Notes under the pieces: model-generated
Database searches by the model: none
What the model saw: the letters and a program-made list of their open reading frames with translations, nothing else
Told to the model about the DNA's origin: nothing
In this document: positions 24,101 through 36,221 of the stretch, in pieces
Layout: each line of letters opens with the position of its first letter
How positions within the stretch are numbered: position 1 is the stretch's first letter
Made by a program: the position numbers and the translations under genes
Origin: Volutella citrinella
Lineage: Eukaryota > Ascomycota > Sordariomycetes > Hypocreales > Nectriaceae
Assembly: GCA_034401135.1 (NCBI GenBank)
Contig: JAWZSP010000007.1
Location: 930,001 to 994,000 of the forward strand
DNA: 64,000 bases
Direction of reading: 5' to 3'

Positions 24101-27100
24101 AAATGATTATGATGATCCGCAGTCTGCAGATGTGCAGTACGCGCGTTGTTGGTTTGCGATTACAGTTGGTGCAAGGGGGGGCGGGAGCAGTTGAATCCTG
24201 AGTGGGTGGCCTAACCCTGACACGCGGATAGAAATAATATCATTGACGACATCTGACTGTATGGACTGCAGCTCGCAGCTCGCAACACTCGTACTTACAG
24301 GCCGTCTTACCACATCCCCGGTCACTCTCGGATTTGACGCAGGACCGTGAAACCGTCACACAGTTCTCGAATCCGCCTGTCCCGCGGATTCGGGGACATT
24401 GTAGCACGAAGTACGTACGACGAGGTAGCTCGGTAGTCTGATGATGCCGCCACTCCGGCGCCATCTGCCTCATCTACGTGATTGAGAGGAGCAGCGTTCA
24501 CCCACGTGCGATCTGACAGCCCGGGGCGCGATTCCCTTGGGGGATTTTTTACACTTTACAGACCGAGTTTCATCTCGGCTCGCAGCGCAACTTGGCCATC
24601 TGGCGCCCAGGGGGGGTGTGGCAAGGTAGACGAGGAGGATCAGTCGGGATGGATGCAAGAGAGAGTTCGCTTGTTGGGGTCGACCCATCTGGAGACGGCT
24701 TCCCTGCCCTCTACTATGTAGCACACAGTTCGCCAAGCAGTAATTAGACGTATGCGTCGCGGATCGTCAAAACAGGCCACGAAGGGACCGGATATTAGCA
24801 CATGCCATGCCGCGAATGGTCGACCTGTCGCAACGTAAACAGCCGACTTCGAGACCGCAAAGGGCCTATCTCGCCGTGCGGTGCTGCGACTATCTCCCAT
24901 TGAGGCTTGGAGACCCCGCCGGCACCCCCGCGCGTGCCAATTGGATGCCCCCAACAGCCTGCAGGGTTCCCAAGTGGCTCGCCGTCCTTGTCCCACCCCC
25001 TCCCGAGTCCGAAGATATACTGTGACCCCTGCTCAAGGGCACCCGTCCGTTTGAGAGTGTCTCATTGGTCGAACGCCGCCCTCGAAGGATCGCGAGCGGC
25101 GTTGATATGTCAGGCATGCCCTGGCCTGCGGATGGGACATGCAGCCTAGTCGTCGCATACAACCAGAAGCCCAGCCGACCGCCTGTGAGGCGATACGGTC
25201 ACTCGAGTTCCCTAGGCGCAATTCGGTAGGTGCACGACGCTGGAGCATTTGGCGAGTTGGGGCAGAGAGGGGGCCGTCCGTGAGCGAACACACACACGGC
25301 AGGGCTCAGATTAGGCATCTGCATCCGTGGTGTTGCTTGTTGCGCGCGTGACAGCGCCGAGAGTATGGAGTAGGTTTGCCGTTGCATGCATATCGGTGCG
25401 TTTGTGCCATGATATACACTCAGCTATAAATTACACTACAGTTCTAGTGTGCTGGTGGGAGTAGACTTCGTGACCTCGTCACCGGCGCCACAGCGCCTCA
25501 ACGGCCGCCCGGAGCTAGTGCGCGGACAGGGCTGGCTGGCTGCTGGCTGGCTGGCCTCGGACCGAAACAATCGTGCCGTGTCTTGCCAGAGAGCAACCGC
25601 ACGCACGGAAGCAGTCAAGCTGGACGTCCCAAGGCCCAAGGCGCAGTAACTACCTTAGCGGCCAGTGGCCTGCCACTACGTAACGACCAAGCACAGAAGG
25701 CCCTTTCAGAGGGCTCCCGCGAGATACTGGTCCTTTCCCGCACCGCATTTTCGGGATTTCACACACCTCTCGGTACGCTGCACTAGCAGTTAGTTTCCTA
25801 GTCGGCGTCTGTCGATTGATTGTCATCGTCAATCAGTCACTTCCCAAGATCCATCGCCGCCCTGCCCCTGCCAGACGCCCGGGCCAATGGGCAGGGGAAG
25901 TGAGGAAACGCAGCGACTTGGATCGGTGTTTTCCTCCCTCGTGCCCTCGCTACATAGTACTAGCAGCCCACTGACCAGGTAGCGGTAGCTAATCGTCTCG
26001 CCGTCTTGGCTCTGTCCACTCTTGAAATTTTAGTAATGCCGACGGCCGTGGAGGGGCTTCGCAACGGCTCTGCCCAACCCCCGACCCAGGGCCGCCAGGA
26101 CCCTCCCACGAAGCCCCACGCGCCGAGACTTTGCGGGTGCGCAGTTGTGGGCGCGCCAGGCCCGTATAAGCCATCTCCCGGGCTTGGGGTGTCGTCGGCC
26201 GCTGTTTCAACCGTCTATTCGTGTGAGTGGGAGAGAGGTCCAGCGGGCGGCTCCTAGCCTTTGTTAGCACACGAAGCCCTGAGTCTGGCAGGCGATTAGA
26301 GGGTGCCCCATAGGACCCCCCATCAGGACCCCCCGGCCGGTGGGCATCGGGGAATGACGCACACTGACTGACCTCATCCACCCGTCCCCCTCTAGGCGGT
26401 CGGCGATCAGTAGTGCTGGATGCAGCAATAAACATCACTTGAATGGCTGGCACAAGCCGTTTGGGCGCGGCGTGTTTGAAGTCGGCTTTGAAAGGGTTGC
26501 CTCACGCCTTTCCCGTCCCTCCCAGAGCGAGTGGCGCACCAGATGGCGGCACCAGACCAGCTGGGAACGGACTCGCCGGCACTCACACACACCTGTCCGC
26601 GTGTTCGCCGACAATAGATCAAAGCACGAACAGCCAGTCGGGCCTAGCGGACTCCTGGTAGTGTTCTGCCGTAAGCGTGGACTGCTGGGACCTGGAAATG
26701 CCATGGGAGGCTTCTGTGTGTTGTATCACGGGTGACCCAATGCCTTGTAAGTCATTCATGCTTCCAAATATTTTCTTTTTTTTCTTTTACCGCACACAGT
26801 ATCGACGGACTGTGCCGAAACCCCGGGTTGCGTCTGGTTCTGGACTGTTCTCTCGAGACAAAAGCCGTTGCCGGATCTCAGATGTCCAGCGCAGCCACTC
26901 CGAAAGCAGCAACAAGACGAGACACTGGTACTAAAGTCCACTCTGGCGCTTCTAAAACCTGGGGACTTTGGTTCTAAACTACTCGAGAGTCGTGAAAGAC
27001 GGCACCTCAACATCCGATTGCGCTTCCTTTCAGTCCTTTCAGTCCTGCCAGTCCCCCCGCTCTCCTCTCTCGGGCGTGTTTGGGTCTGGGCATCGCCCCG

Positions 27101-28882
27101 ATATGATGTCGTCCCTGGCCTGTGGTCCTTCAGGCCACCCCCTCCAAGACGGTCGTCCAGGCAGTGCAGTCGTAGATCTTGCCCTTTAGTCTCCGTTCCG
27201 GGCAGTTCTTGCGCACCCCCGGTCCTCAAGTTCCTCAACCAGCTCGAAACAAGCAATGCTGACGCCAGAATCTTGAAAACGTCCTGCTCAGCAGGAGCGA
27301 GACATCGGCACCAGTCGACAACCAGGCCGGCAGGCTTAGTAGGACCCTGTGGATGCGATGCATGCATGTCGCAGCATCCACAAAGAAAGAGTTGGCCCGG
27401 TTTGAACCGTTGCGTCCTGTTCTGTCAACGTGGTCAATTCAAAGACATCCCATGTCAATGGATGAATCAATGAGTGAATCGATGAACAACAAGCCCGTAC
27501 GATTAGTTGCGGCAGCTAAGACTGACATGGCAATCGCACGGTGCCGCTGGTGCTGCCACCGCTGGCTCCAATTTATGCCCTTAGGAGGAATCGCCGTGAA
27601 TAGCACGGAACGAGCAGCGGACAGCATCCGGAGTCGCGGACTGTGCGCCTACAATACAGCACGGACGGGCTGCACAGCAGCACAGCGCAGCAGAGGCGCT
27701 CCCGGAGCCAAGTCCCATTCGACGAGGCGCTACGGACGTATACGAAGCCGGGCCCTTCATGCGACGGGTGCGATGCGTTGCGGTCGGCGCTGAGGCAGAA
27801 GAGCAGCTCAGCCACCAAGACGCCGGGGGCCAATAACGGCTGCATTCGAATCCAGCATTCCCCCGGACGGGCCCAGCGCCGCTGAGATGTTGGACAGGGA
27901 TGTGCCAGGATGGCGAGCCATGGCAAGGTCCACTGCGGCCAAGGCATGCCGTATGTATCCTGTATCCTATCCTGATCCCTGGCCAAGGTCCGGTGTACCC
28001 TGCCACCATGATCCATGACGGCCGCTTACCACCATAGTCCATAGTACGACGTAGCACACGGTACAGACCAGACTACCGACGACACAGCAGCAGGAAGGAT
28101 GGCGTCGGCGCATCCCAGCCCGGGCCCCAGCCCAGAAGTGGCAGAGAGGATTGTGGATTGCGTGTGGATTGTCCGCCCCCAGAATCCCACCGCGCAGTAC
28201 CGAAATACATCCTGCGCCAGCTGCCACTTGGGACTTGCTGGCCTGCCATTGGTGCTACTGTACTGTAATTAACCCAACCCGGTGGAGGCACTGGAGGGTG
28301 CGCACGGGTGGAGGGTGTTGCTAGCACGCTTTCTTTGGTCCTCGTGGTGTGTGTGCTAGCTGCTAGTAGTAGTAGTAGCAGTAGTACTACCTATGTAGTC
28401 CAGGTCGTCCTCCTGCTACTTATCGACAGACAGACGAGACACACAGGACTAGATAATAACTGCCTGGTCCCTCGCCCGCCCACGAGCCCATGCATCGTCG
28501 AGATTTCTTGTTTTCGGTGCTTTCCACTTCAATCGTCTCTCGATATCCATATCCGGCCCCCACACCACAAACAAGAAGTCGTCTTCACTGCCAGCCGACT
28601 AATCGCCACTACTAGCACAGTAATTACTTGGAACTCGCCGCCTTCCTTCTGCAGCTACTACTACTATTGCGACACCGAAGCCCGCCCATCGCTCTTTCTC
28701 CGCCATATACCATTTACATGGGTCTCCCCAAAGTTGACCCAACGCCTCTCTCGCCAGCAGCAACAGCGCCCATCCGCACTCTCCAGAGTCCATTACTGTA
28801 GATCTATGCGAGAGGAGGAGACACCGCCAGCCCGCACATCACCAACCCGCGAGGCCTAGTCCTTCGGGCGACCACCGCCGCC
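21178..28882. other. 7.7-kb region with no supportable gene
   Basis: No domain could be recognised on either strand. Many overlapping frames up to about 217 codons exist, consistent with GC-rich non-coding sequence. Short simple-sequence tracts are present: GGCTGGCTG units near 25530-25555, a poly-T tract near 23891-23905, and a TAG/CAG triplet run near 28361-28390. The segment from about 28450 to 28882 is CT- and CCA-rich and is probably the leader of the gene at 28883. One frame at 21756-22025 (translated GGRILQSIRDWLAVLLGK in part) looks mildly protein-like but is not recognised. Confidence 0.45.
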
Positions 28883-31183
28883 ATGGGCTACAACCTACTC
28901 AAGCGACTTGTGTCGACATCAACGAACCGGGAGGCCGAGTCCGAGGGCAGCCCGGCTGAGTGGCCCGACTCGTTTTTCGACCACGACGGGTCTCTAGCCA
29001 AGAAGGCTGTCCGACGGCAGCGTACGAGATCATGGATGCCCGCCCACAGGAAGAAGTTGTCGGCGCCGCTCGAGACACTCGAGATTCGCCGCGTCAACAG
29101 CGCCCAGCCCATTTCGCCGGACCAGATCTCTCCTCCCATTACTGACGAGCTCCATCTCTGCTCATCACCCTCCTCCATCAAGAGCAACGAGGACGCCACC
29201 ACCACCGCCACCAACAACATCAACATCAACACTAACAGCAACAACGCCGCCCAGAAACCCACCCTCCTCTCTAGATCCGTCTCCCCTCAGCCACTTCTTT
29301 GTCCTCCCAGAGGCGACTCCTCCAACCGTCACCACTCCATGCCCCCGAGGCGGCCACCCCGCCCCGGTGACGTTAATGATTTGCTAAGTCCTGACTCTGC
29401 CACATTCCCCGACGGCTGCTCTGTCCGCAGTGAGAGCCGGGCGAGCAGCGAGCGGCCACGGAATAGCCATGAGTCGGCCCAAGCGCCCGTCGAGAATGTC
29501 GACCAGCTCATTCTAGAAACAGACGAGGCATTCAAAGCCTTAGACTCCGCTCTTATTGAGGTCAAGCACGCCTCTACTATTGGCTTTGAGCGAGCAAACA
29601 GCCCATCCCTGCAACACTCCCCGCCATCCACACCAATGCACAAACACTCCCATTCAGTCCCGCTCCCCCTGGGATTGGCCAAGAAGACGAGCCCCCCCAG
29701 GGCCATGACATCCTCGCCGCTGGCGTCTCCTAACCGAAAGGCATCTGTCAAGAAGCCGCGAGCCAAGCCTGGAAAGAGGAACTCTGGCGGTCGATGGCGG
29801 TCGTCATCTGTGGCCTCACGATGGGGCCTCTCAGAGAACATGACTGAGATCCTGACTGGCCAGCGCTTCAAGCGCATCGAGGCCGACGAGATGCTGACGC
29901 CCAACCAGATTAAGGATTTGAGCCGATACAGGCGCATGTCTGAGGAGAAGGAGGCAGCAGCAGAGGCAGCACAAGAGGAGCAAGAGGAGGAGCATCAGGA
30001 GCACATGGACGACGACGAGAAGGACTACGAGGAGGAAAAGAATGAGATGCACCTTCAGGAACCAACCGAGAAGCCCCGGCTATCAGTCGAGTGCAACCGC
30101 TGGTCAAGCCAGAGCCTGACTCCCATCGAGCCCTTCCACCTGGACGACCTACCGACTCGCATCGGGGCCTCGGGTGTCGTCGTGGTCGAGAACAAGGAGA
30201 TGGAGGACGTGGTGCCGTGCTCAGCCGTCATGGATCTGGTGACGCCCGACGAGGAGGAGGCCCCCAGGGACTTTGTCACCATGGACGTCAGCCCAGAGGA
30301 GGAGACGGCGCCCATGGGCCTGCTTGCCCCGCCGCCAAAGAACCCTGCGAGGTATGGCCCGCCGCCTCTGCACAAGAAGCTGCCGCCGATCCCGACGAGG
30401 AAGGCCTCGGTGCCAGCCGGACCCGTGCCCGACCTGATGGTGACGACGCCCGACAACACGCAGCTGCAGCCGGCGCCGATCCAGAAGCCGCGCAAGAAGT
30501 TCAGCCTCAAGCCCGAGGAGAACAAGGACTTCCTGTACCTCAAGAGCACCCCGTACACGCTGACCAGGCCCGGCTTCCGGCACGGGCCCGTCACCTTCTC
30601 CAAGGCCGAGCTGGGCATCGGGGCGCCGACCATGGACGACACGCTGGACTGGACGGCGTTCCAGATGGCCATCCTAGGCTACAACGGCGACCTCCTAGCC
30701 GACAGCAGCGCTAGGGACGAGGAGCACAAGCACGCTAGCGAGCTGTACACATGGTTCGACTCATTCGGCTTCGACTCGTTTGGCGAGCTCGTGCCCGACG
30801 ACACGCCGCCCTCGCGCAGCTCGTCGCTGTCATCGTCGCCGTCCACCATCGACTCGGACGCCGAGCCGCCCATCCCCGTCAGCGTCGAGTTCGCCTCGGG
30901 CTTCTGGAACACTTCGGCCGACGCCGGCCACTCGCTCGACGCCGACCGCTTCTACGGCAACCCGGGCCTCAAGCGCTGGACCGGTAACCGCCCCAAGCGC
31001 TACAACTCGTCCGACAGCCCGCCCCCGAGCCCCATGCTCGAGCTGGTCGTCCCCGCCCGCCTCAACGGCGAGCCTGCCATGGAGCCCGTCCCCATGGGCT
31101 ACAACCTGCACCACGACCTGGGCGACTTCCTCCGCTGGGAGGCCGAGAACGTTTACATGCCCGAGTTTTGCTCGGCGCCCTGA
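28883..31183 (+). CDS. Large, mostly disordered protein of unknown function
   Basis: Intronless frame of 766 aa starting MGYNLLKRLVSTSTNREAES. The first 50 residues hold a possibly conserved head (WPDSFFDHDGSLAKKAVRRQ). An Asn/Thr run lies at about 105-123. Ser/Pro-rich disorder follows, and a segment WGLSENMTEILTGQRFKRIE leads into an acidic, probably coiled-coil stretch at about 352-389. The C-terminal third contains ENKDFLYLKSTPYTLTRPGF, DWTAFQMAILGYNGDLLADS and ELYTWFDSFGFDSFGELVPD, which look constrained, and it ends with an aromatic GDFLRWEAENVYMPEF segment. MGYNL recurs near the end. No enzyme motif or membrane helix is seen. Function unknown. Confidence 0.82.
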   Translation: MGYNLLKRLVSTSTNREAESEGSPAEWPDSFFDHDGSLAKKAVRRQRTRSWMPAHRKKLSAPLETLEIRRVNSAQPISPDQISPPITDELHLCSSPSSIKSNEDATTTATNNININTNSNNAAQKPTLLSRSVSPQPLLCPPRGDSSNRHHSMPPRRPPRPGDVNDLLSPDSATFPDGCSVRSESRASSERPRNSHESAQAPVENVDQLILETDEAFKALDSALIEVKHASTIGFERANSPSLQHSPPSTPMHKHSHSVPLPLGLAKKTSPPRAMTSSPLASPNRKASVKKPRAKPGKRNSGGRWRSSSVASRWGLSENMTEILTGQRFKRIEADEMLTPNQIKDLSRYRRMSEEKEAAAEAAQEEQEEEHQEHMDDDEKDYEEEKNEMHLQEPTEKPRLSVECNRWSSQSLTPIEPFHLDDLPTRIGASGVVVVENKEMEDVVPCSAVMDLVTPDEEEAPRDFVTMDVSPEEETAPMGLLAPPPKNPARYGPPPLHKKLPPIPTRKASVPAGPVPDLMVTTPDNTQLQPAPIQKPRKKFSLKPEENKDFLYLKSTPYTLTRPGFRHGPVTFSKAELGIGAPTMDDTLDWTAFQMAILGYNGDLLADSSARDEEHKHASELYTWFDSFGFDSFGELVPDDTPPSRSSSLSSSPSTIDSDAEPPIPVSVEFASGFWNTSADAGHSLDADRFYGNPGLKRWTGNRPKRYNSSDSPPPSPMLELVVPARLNGEPAMEPVPMGYNLHHDLGDFLRWEAENVYMPEFCSAP

Positions 31184-32907
31184 ATATGAGAAGAAGTTAC
31201 TCATTTGGGGCCTTTTGCTTGTCTTAATTATACGTTCCTTTTGTCTGCCTGCGTTAGACAATACCACCAGCATCATCATCCCAGACGGCGAAAAAGTGCG
31301 ATTTGGATTTTTTTTGGAATTTTGGATACTTGAATGGGCCTTTTTACAACTCTCTTCGGCATCTTCTACACTCATTGTCTGGACACGGAGCAAAATGGGT
31401 ATACCTGGGATAACGGCGCCTTTGTTTGCAACTATGCATCACATCAATCTTTTTTTTTTTCACTCTGAGGACTGGGCCCTGGCAGGGGTTTTTTTCTTTG
31501 TCCTTTTTACTTGTGTCTCATCACGGATGGAACGATTTGAACTGGATCATCGGCTACCATGAGCCAATGGAGCCCCAAATGTTGTTATGCGTCTAAGGGA
31601 TTATGATACGAGCAGGAAAGGATCGCTCGAGAATTGAATATGCCTCTACGGCTCTGTTTACTGGCCAAGATGATGATTGCCCTGCCTCACTACTGTGCTG
31701 CCTCGGATGTGCTGGGATGCTACGCTGACTGACTGCCCTTGACCTTGTAGTGACGAGTTTCTAAGTTTGGGTTTGACGAGTGGCTGTTCCATTGATACGG
31801 GCTTACCGGCGAGGAAGTATCCGGTTTGACTAAGACGACAAATCTATAGTACCCAAGGTACCTGGCCAATGTCCACTGTGCGGGCCACGGTCCACCGTAT
31901 TGGGGTCTTTGTCGTGGAGAGTGGCTGTGTCCGCCCGGAGCCACAAGTGAGTGAGCACTCATGCAGTAGAAGGCTCGGACTTTAGAATCGGAAACACCAA
32001 CACCCCCAGGCGATCCCGAGCTACAATTGGAACACGTCGCAAGGATCAATGGACCTGGAATGCCTCAATGTGGGCGAAGCTGATGCGTTCGTGATGGCCA
32101 AAGGACAAACCCACGTTGGGCGAACCAAAAATCCTCCCGCAGTCAGCAGTCCTACAGCACGACTGTACAAGCGACTACTAGTAGGTAAGCACGCTGATTC
32201 TTTATTCCATGGAACGAGCTAAGCTAGGCTACGCGTCGCACCAAACATGCCCGATTCGGGATACAAAGAAGTCTCATGTTCTGGTGTCCGTCCCTTTGCC
32301 CACGAGGTTCGCCCACCCCGGTCTCCCACTCAAGGCCCTGGACAATTACCCCGGTTTAGCGCCCCTCTGGCCCATGGTAAAGAGGCCTAAATATACATTT
32401 TACCCACTTTTACCAATCCCCTTGCCGTGCCGCGCTTGCACATGACGCCACTACGGGATCGAAAGTGCCCCTGTGAGATGGTGGGAAAGCGCCCTGGGCT
32501 AGTACGAATACTGCACCTACTATTTGCGGCGTGCAGTGGTAGTCACGGCGGCTCCGCTGCTGGGAAGTAGCCTTCTGCCTTTTGCTCTGCCACCACCACC
32601 ACTTGCTGATGCGTTTCACCATATGCACTATTCCAGCACTCGCAACACGTGCATCGGCTATGCCTAAACGCTAAGGCGCACGCAAGTCCACTTTCTTATT
32701 CTACACACGGCCCTTTGGTTTGGCACGGCAGCATCTGCGTCTCTCGCGGCAAAGTCCCGTTTTCGGAATCGGGCCAACAAGCGCGTCACAGGCGGGTGCA
32801 GGAATCAGAATAGCCACAGCCCCTCAGTGGAGAAGGCGCCCCCAGAAACACCAAAGTCGAAAACAAACACAGGCAACAGGGCAAGAAGCGAAACAGCAAC
32901 ATCCACC
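31184..32907. other. Intergenic region
   Basis: About 1.7 kb between two + strand genes. It includes T-rich tracts near 31308-31316 and 31449-31460, in the 3' end of the upstream gene. Frames up to 260 codons at its left edge are shadows continuing from the 28883 gene. Nothing else was recognised. Confidence 0.45.
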
Positions 32908-33150
32908 ATGCTCCGCCGTCCGCCCACGACCCTGCACATCACGTCCGAGGACGTGGCAGCGTACGAGGACCGCCGTGCCCGTGAGGCCCACGCCGCCGCC
33001 CACGAGGCGAGGCTGGCTGCCGCCGAAGCAGCCGCCGCGGCCCAGCAGCAGCAGCAGGACATGGAGGGCGTCCAGGCGAGCCCGGACAATGAGGCGCGGT
33101 TGCGGAGGGCCAGGGACGACAGGATCGGAGTGTCCAGACGGGCGCGGTGA
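32908..33150 (+). CDS. CDC26: Anaphase-promoting complex subunit Cdc26-like
   Basis: A single 80-aa frame starting MLRRPPTTLHITSEDVAAYE. The MLRR-x-PT-x-I/L start followed by an acidic helical stretch is the signature of Cdc26, whose extended N-terminus threads through the TPR superhelix of Apc6/Cdc16 and stabilises it within the anaphase-promoting complex ubiquitin ligase. The middle is an Ala/Glu/Gln-rich helix (AEAAAAAQQQQQD) and the end is basic (RRARDDRIGVSRRAR). The open frame extends upstream to 32827, but the family start clearly lies at 32908. The short length is normal for the family. Confidence 0.78.
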   Translation: MLRRPPTTLHITSEDVAAYEDRRAREAHAAAHEARLAAAEAAAAAQQQQQDMEGVQASPDNEARLRRARDDRIGVSRRAR

Positions 33151-34035
33151 GGGCCGGGCCTGAGTTTCTGGAGTCCGGGGCGGAGGAGATGGAGTCGGGG
33201 CGCCTCATGCGGAGTGGACGACGCATAACACTCCAGCGAGGCTGAGGAAGGCAGTGATGGACGGCCGGCACAGGGGGGTGGTCCGGCGGCGAAGGAATGC
33301 CCGGGGCCGCCCTGGTAACAGATCATGACAGGTGGTCTGGTATAGCCTCTCTATTATCGTGTCGGCTCGGCTGTGGCTCCATTGGCGAGGCAATTTCCCA
33401 TCAACTTGACCTCTACGCCGGCTCATCAACCTGCGAGGAAGAGACTGTGGCATAGACGTGCAACAGCAAACACGACAGACTTCCATCATCAAAGGGGAAC
33501 CAACAATTGCAACTGGGCAGACACATCACATCACATCACGATCCTATATGATAATAACCATGCACACGACGCAACGTTAATTCAAATCCCCGTCTATCGC
33601 TTCATAGCTCGGCTCACCCTTGTCATGCCCCCATATGTACACATACTCATACAGAGAACAGCTGGAACCCAATACGCAAAAAGGAGATGAAGATGGACAA
33701 GACAACAAAACACAAAGACCAAAGAAAGGCTCTGACAAGAGCGCCGTCCCACCCTGCTTGTAACCACATGATTCGCCTTTTTCGACTCTTTTTTCGTATT
33801 TGCATCCCGTGATTTTTTTTGAAACCCTCCTTTCGATCCCGCAACGATGATGAAGATGCTAGTACAAGGAATCGCATCCTGATCGGTGCCATTATTACAC
33901 CAAGGAACAAGAAAAGAAAAGAAAGGGAACGTAGGAGGTGATCCTGTCCCTATCTTCGGACAGGGGGGGAGCGCGCTTTAAGTATCCATATCCCAAACAT
34001 GTTCGTCCAACTCCACGGGTCCCAGCATCGGCTCG
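33151..34035. other. Convergent intergenic region
   Basis: About 0.9 kb between the 3' ends of CDC26 and the Ted1-like gene. It should hold both 3' UTRs. No other element was recognised. Confidence 0.5.
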
Positions 34036-36221
34036 TCACCCCTTGTATGTCAGGTACAGCCAGGCAAGGCCAGCCATCCATACGACGCGCCACAGCGTCG
34101 TCCACAGCTCGCGGCCGACGACGCCAATAACCTGTCGGCCGCCCATCCGCTTCGGCTCCTTTTTCGTGTCGTAGAAGCTGTCCAGCTGGATCCGCGGCCC
34201 GGCGTCGGCGCCCCATCCCCAACGTCCTCCGCCTCGGCTCCCGCCTGCGCGGCGGGCCTGCCATCGTGACGACGGCCCGGGGCTCGGCGACTTTCTTCGG
34301 CTACTACCACCGCCACCGCCGGCACGAGGACCTCCTCCGGGCGCCGCCGCTGACGAGAGTCGCGAGGGGAGGTGGTAGGCGGCTGATGTGCCCGACGATG
34401 TGGTGTTGCGCGCATGGGGGGAAAAGGCATCGGGCGGGTCCAGCTTGTCCTTATACACTGGAAGCACACTGCCCTTGGACGACTCGGGCTCGAGGGCGAA
34501 GGGCTGCAAGGAAAGGGCGGGCACGAGGAGCGCACGCACCGCAAGCAGAACGATGGAGACGACGGTGAAGACGACGTACATCATGTACGTGTGTAGCTGG
34601 TTGGGCAGCAGGCACAGGTGCGTCTGGAGCGTTGGCGCCGGGGCCGCGTCGGACAGCGGCTTGCCGCCGGCGTCAACGGGGTTGTACAAGCTAACCAAGA
34701 GGAAGCCCGGTGAGGACACGCCCATGGCCATGCTCATGCTCTTGACCGTGATCTCGCGCACACCGCTCTTCGCCTCGGAGTGAACCACCTCGCAGTAGTC
34801 GTGGTCGTCGCCAGAGAAGACGTGCACCACGTTGCCCACACTCTGCACCAGCTTGACCGAGTCGTCCTCGTTGAGGACGTTCTGGTACTGGTACCCGGCC
34901 GTCACCCGGATCGCGTTGGCGTTGTCCGGGATCACGGGGTCCGTCTGGCCCTTGGGCGGCTTCGTCGGCGGATACTTCTCGCGCTTGGGGCCGCACGGCG
35001 TGCCCGGGTCTCGATACAGAGGGACGTGGGTGAGCAGGATAGTTGGCAGATCGGGCGCATCGCTGCCCACGTTTGCGTGTGGGAACTTCTTGAGGTCCGC
35101 CTTGTCAAGCTCCTCGACCTCGTGGTGAAAGCGCATGTCCTGGTTCTGGCCGTGCCAGAAAGCGAGCTCCTCCTGCACCTTTCTCTTCTTGGTATCCTTA
35201 ACACCCTTCAGAAAATCGTCCACGGGGCCATAGATGGGCCGTAGGTCGTGCTGATCCTTGAACGCAGAGGTATCCGCGCTCAGAGATACCGTATCCACCG
35301 ACACAATGGTGTGGTTGCCAATAACATCGACACGGTTGACGTCGCCAAAGAAGGTGTTGAATCGGTCCCGCACGGGAACCTGGATCTGAGCGCCAAAGCC
35401 CAAGTCGTGGTTGCCAGGAAGACTGGCCACCAACTTGCGGCCCCTCTGCCATAGGCCTGGCTCGTCGCCGCCCCTGTTGAAGTCGTCGCCAAAGAAGATG
35501 TCGCCGAACCGCTTATACTCCTTGTGCCAATAGTTGTTACCGTACTTTCGATGCCACGTCTCAACCCATTCCTTCTCCTTCTTGGAACGGCTGTTGCCCC
35601 ATTTCGGGTCGACAAAGTTACCCTGGCCCGTCTTCCACTCCCGGCCACCATCGAAGAGGTCGCCCAAGAAGAACAGGCTGTCTGGGTGCAGCTGTTTCTG
35701 CAATGCCCTATATCCGCGGCGTAGGTAATTGTCGGTGATGAGAATCGTCAAGGGGTTGAGGGGCCAAGGGCGGCCGGGATACGAGTGTGGATCGGTGATT
35801 TGAGGGTCGGCGATGAAGACGAGGTGGTGTGGCCTTGCACCCTTGGGCTATTGTTTCGTTAGAACCAACCGTATAGAAGATCGCCCGGGGATTTGACACG
35901 TACCCATTTCTCCCAATGATTCCAATCGCAGCTGTCGACCTTGCTCTGGAACACCCAACGCTCTCCCCACAACAGCACCACGAACCACAGCAAGACAAGC
36001 AGATGCGGGAAGCTCAGCAGCCGCCGCGGCTGAAGGTTGACCTGCAGGGACCGCAGGCATCTCGAACCCACTGCCGCAGCCAGGCGCCTACCCGGCCCAG
36101 CAAGCCATGGTCCCACTCGATGCGCGCGCCGATTCAGCGACTCTGGAGACAGGCCATCGAGGATGGACTGGAGGAATGGCGGGAGGTTGCTGCCGCGGTT
36201 GAAGCTGTGGCGACGCGACAT
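34036..36221 (-). CDS. ted1: Ted1/Cdc1-family metallophosphoesterase (GPI-anchor remodelling)
   Basis: Two exons on the minus strand, 36221-35904 and 35847-34036, with a 56-nt intron; 709 aa. An N-terminal membrane anchor lies at about 68-86 (LLSFPHLLVLLWFVVLLWG). The calcineurin-like phosphoesterase domain shows DPQITDPHSYP (120-130), GDLFDGGRE (168-176), GNHD (251-254), HVPLYRDPGTPCGP and the family-typical SGDDHDYC (451-458). Further membrane segments are near 527-550 and 686-707, separated by a Gly/Ser/Arg-rich loop. Yeast Ted1/Cdc1 and mammalian PGAP5 remove ethanolamine-phosphate from GPI-anchor mannose in the ER, which helps cargo export. Whether this is the Ted1 or Cdc1 orthologue is not resolved. 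The frame stays open up to an ATG at 36461, so a longer N-terminus is possible. Confidence 0.88.

Noticed and set aside
27353..28057. Overlapping + and minus frames of about 150 codons
   Set aside because: Cys/Arg/Trp-rich translations without motifs on both strands at once; looks like non-coding sequence.
28361..28390. TAG/CAG triplet run
   Set aside because: Short, imperfect microsatellite; not informative beyond simple-sequence slippage.
30780..31562. 260-codon + frame overlapping the end of the 28883 gene
   Set aside because: Thr/Arg/Pro-rich translation typical of a shifted shadow of a GC-rich gene; its tail runs through poly-T 3' UTR sequence.
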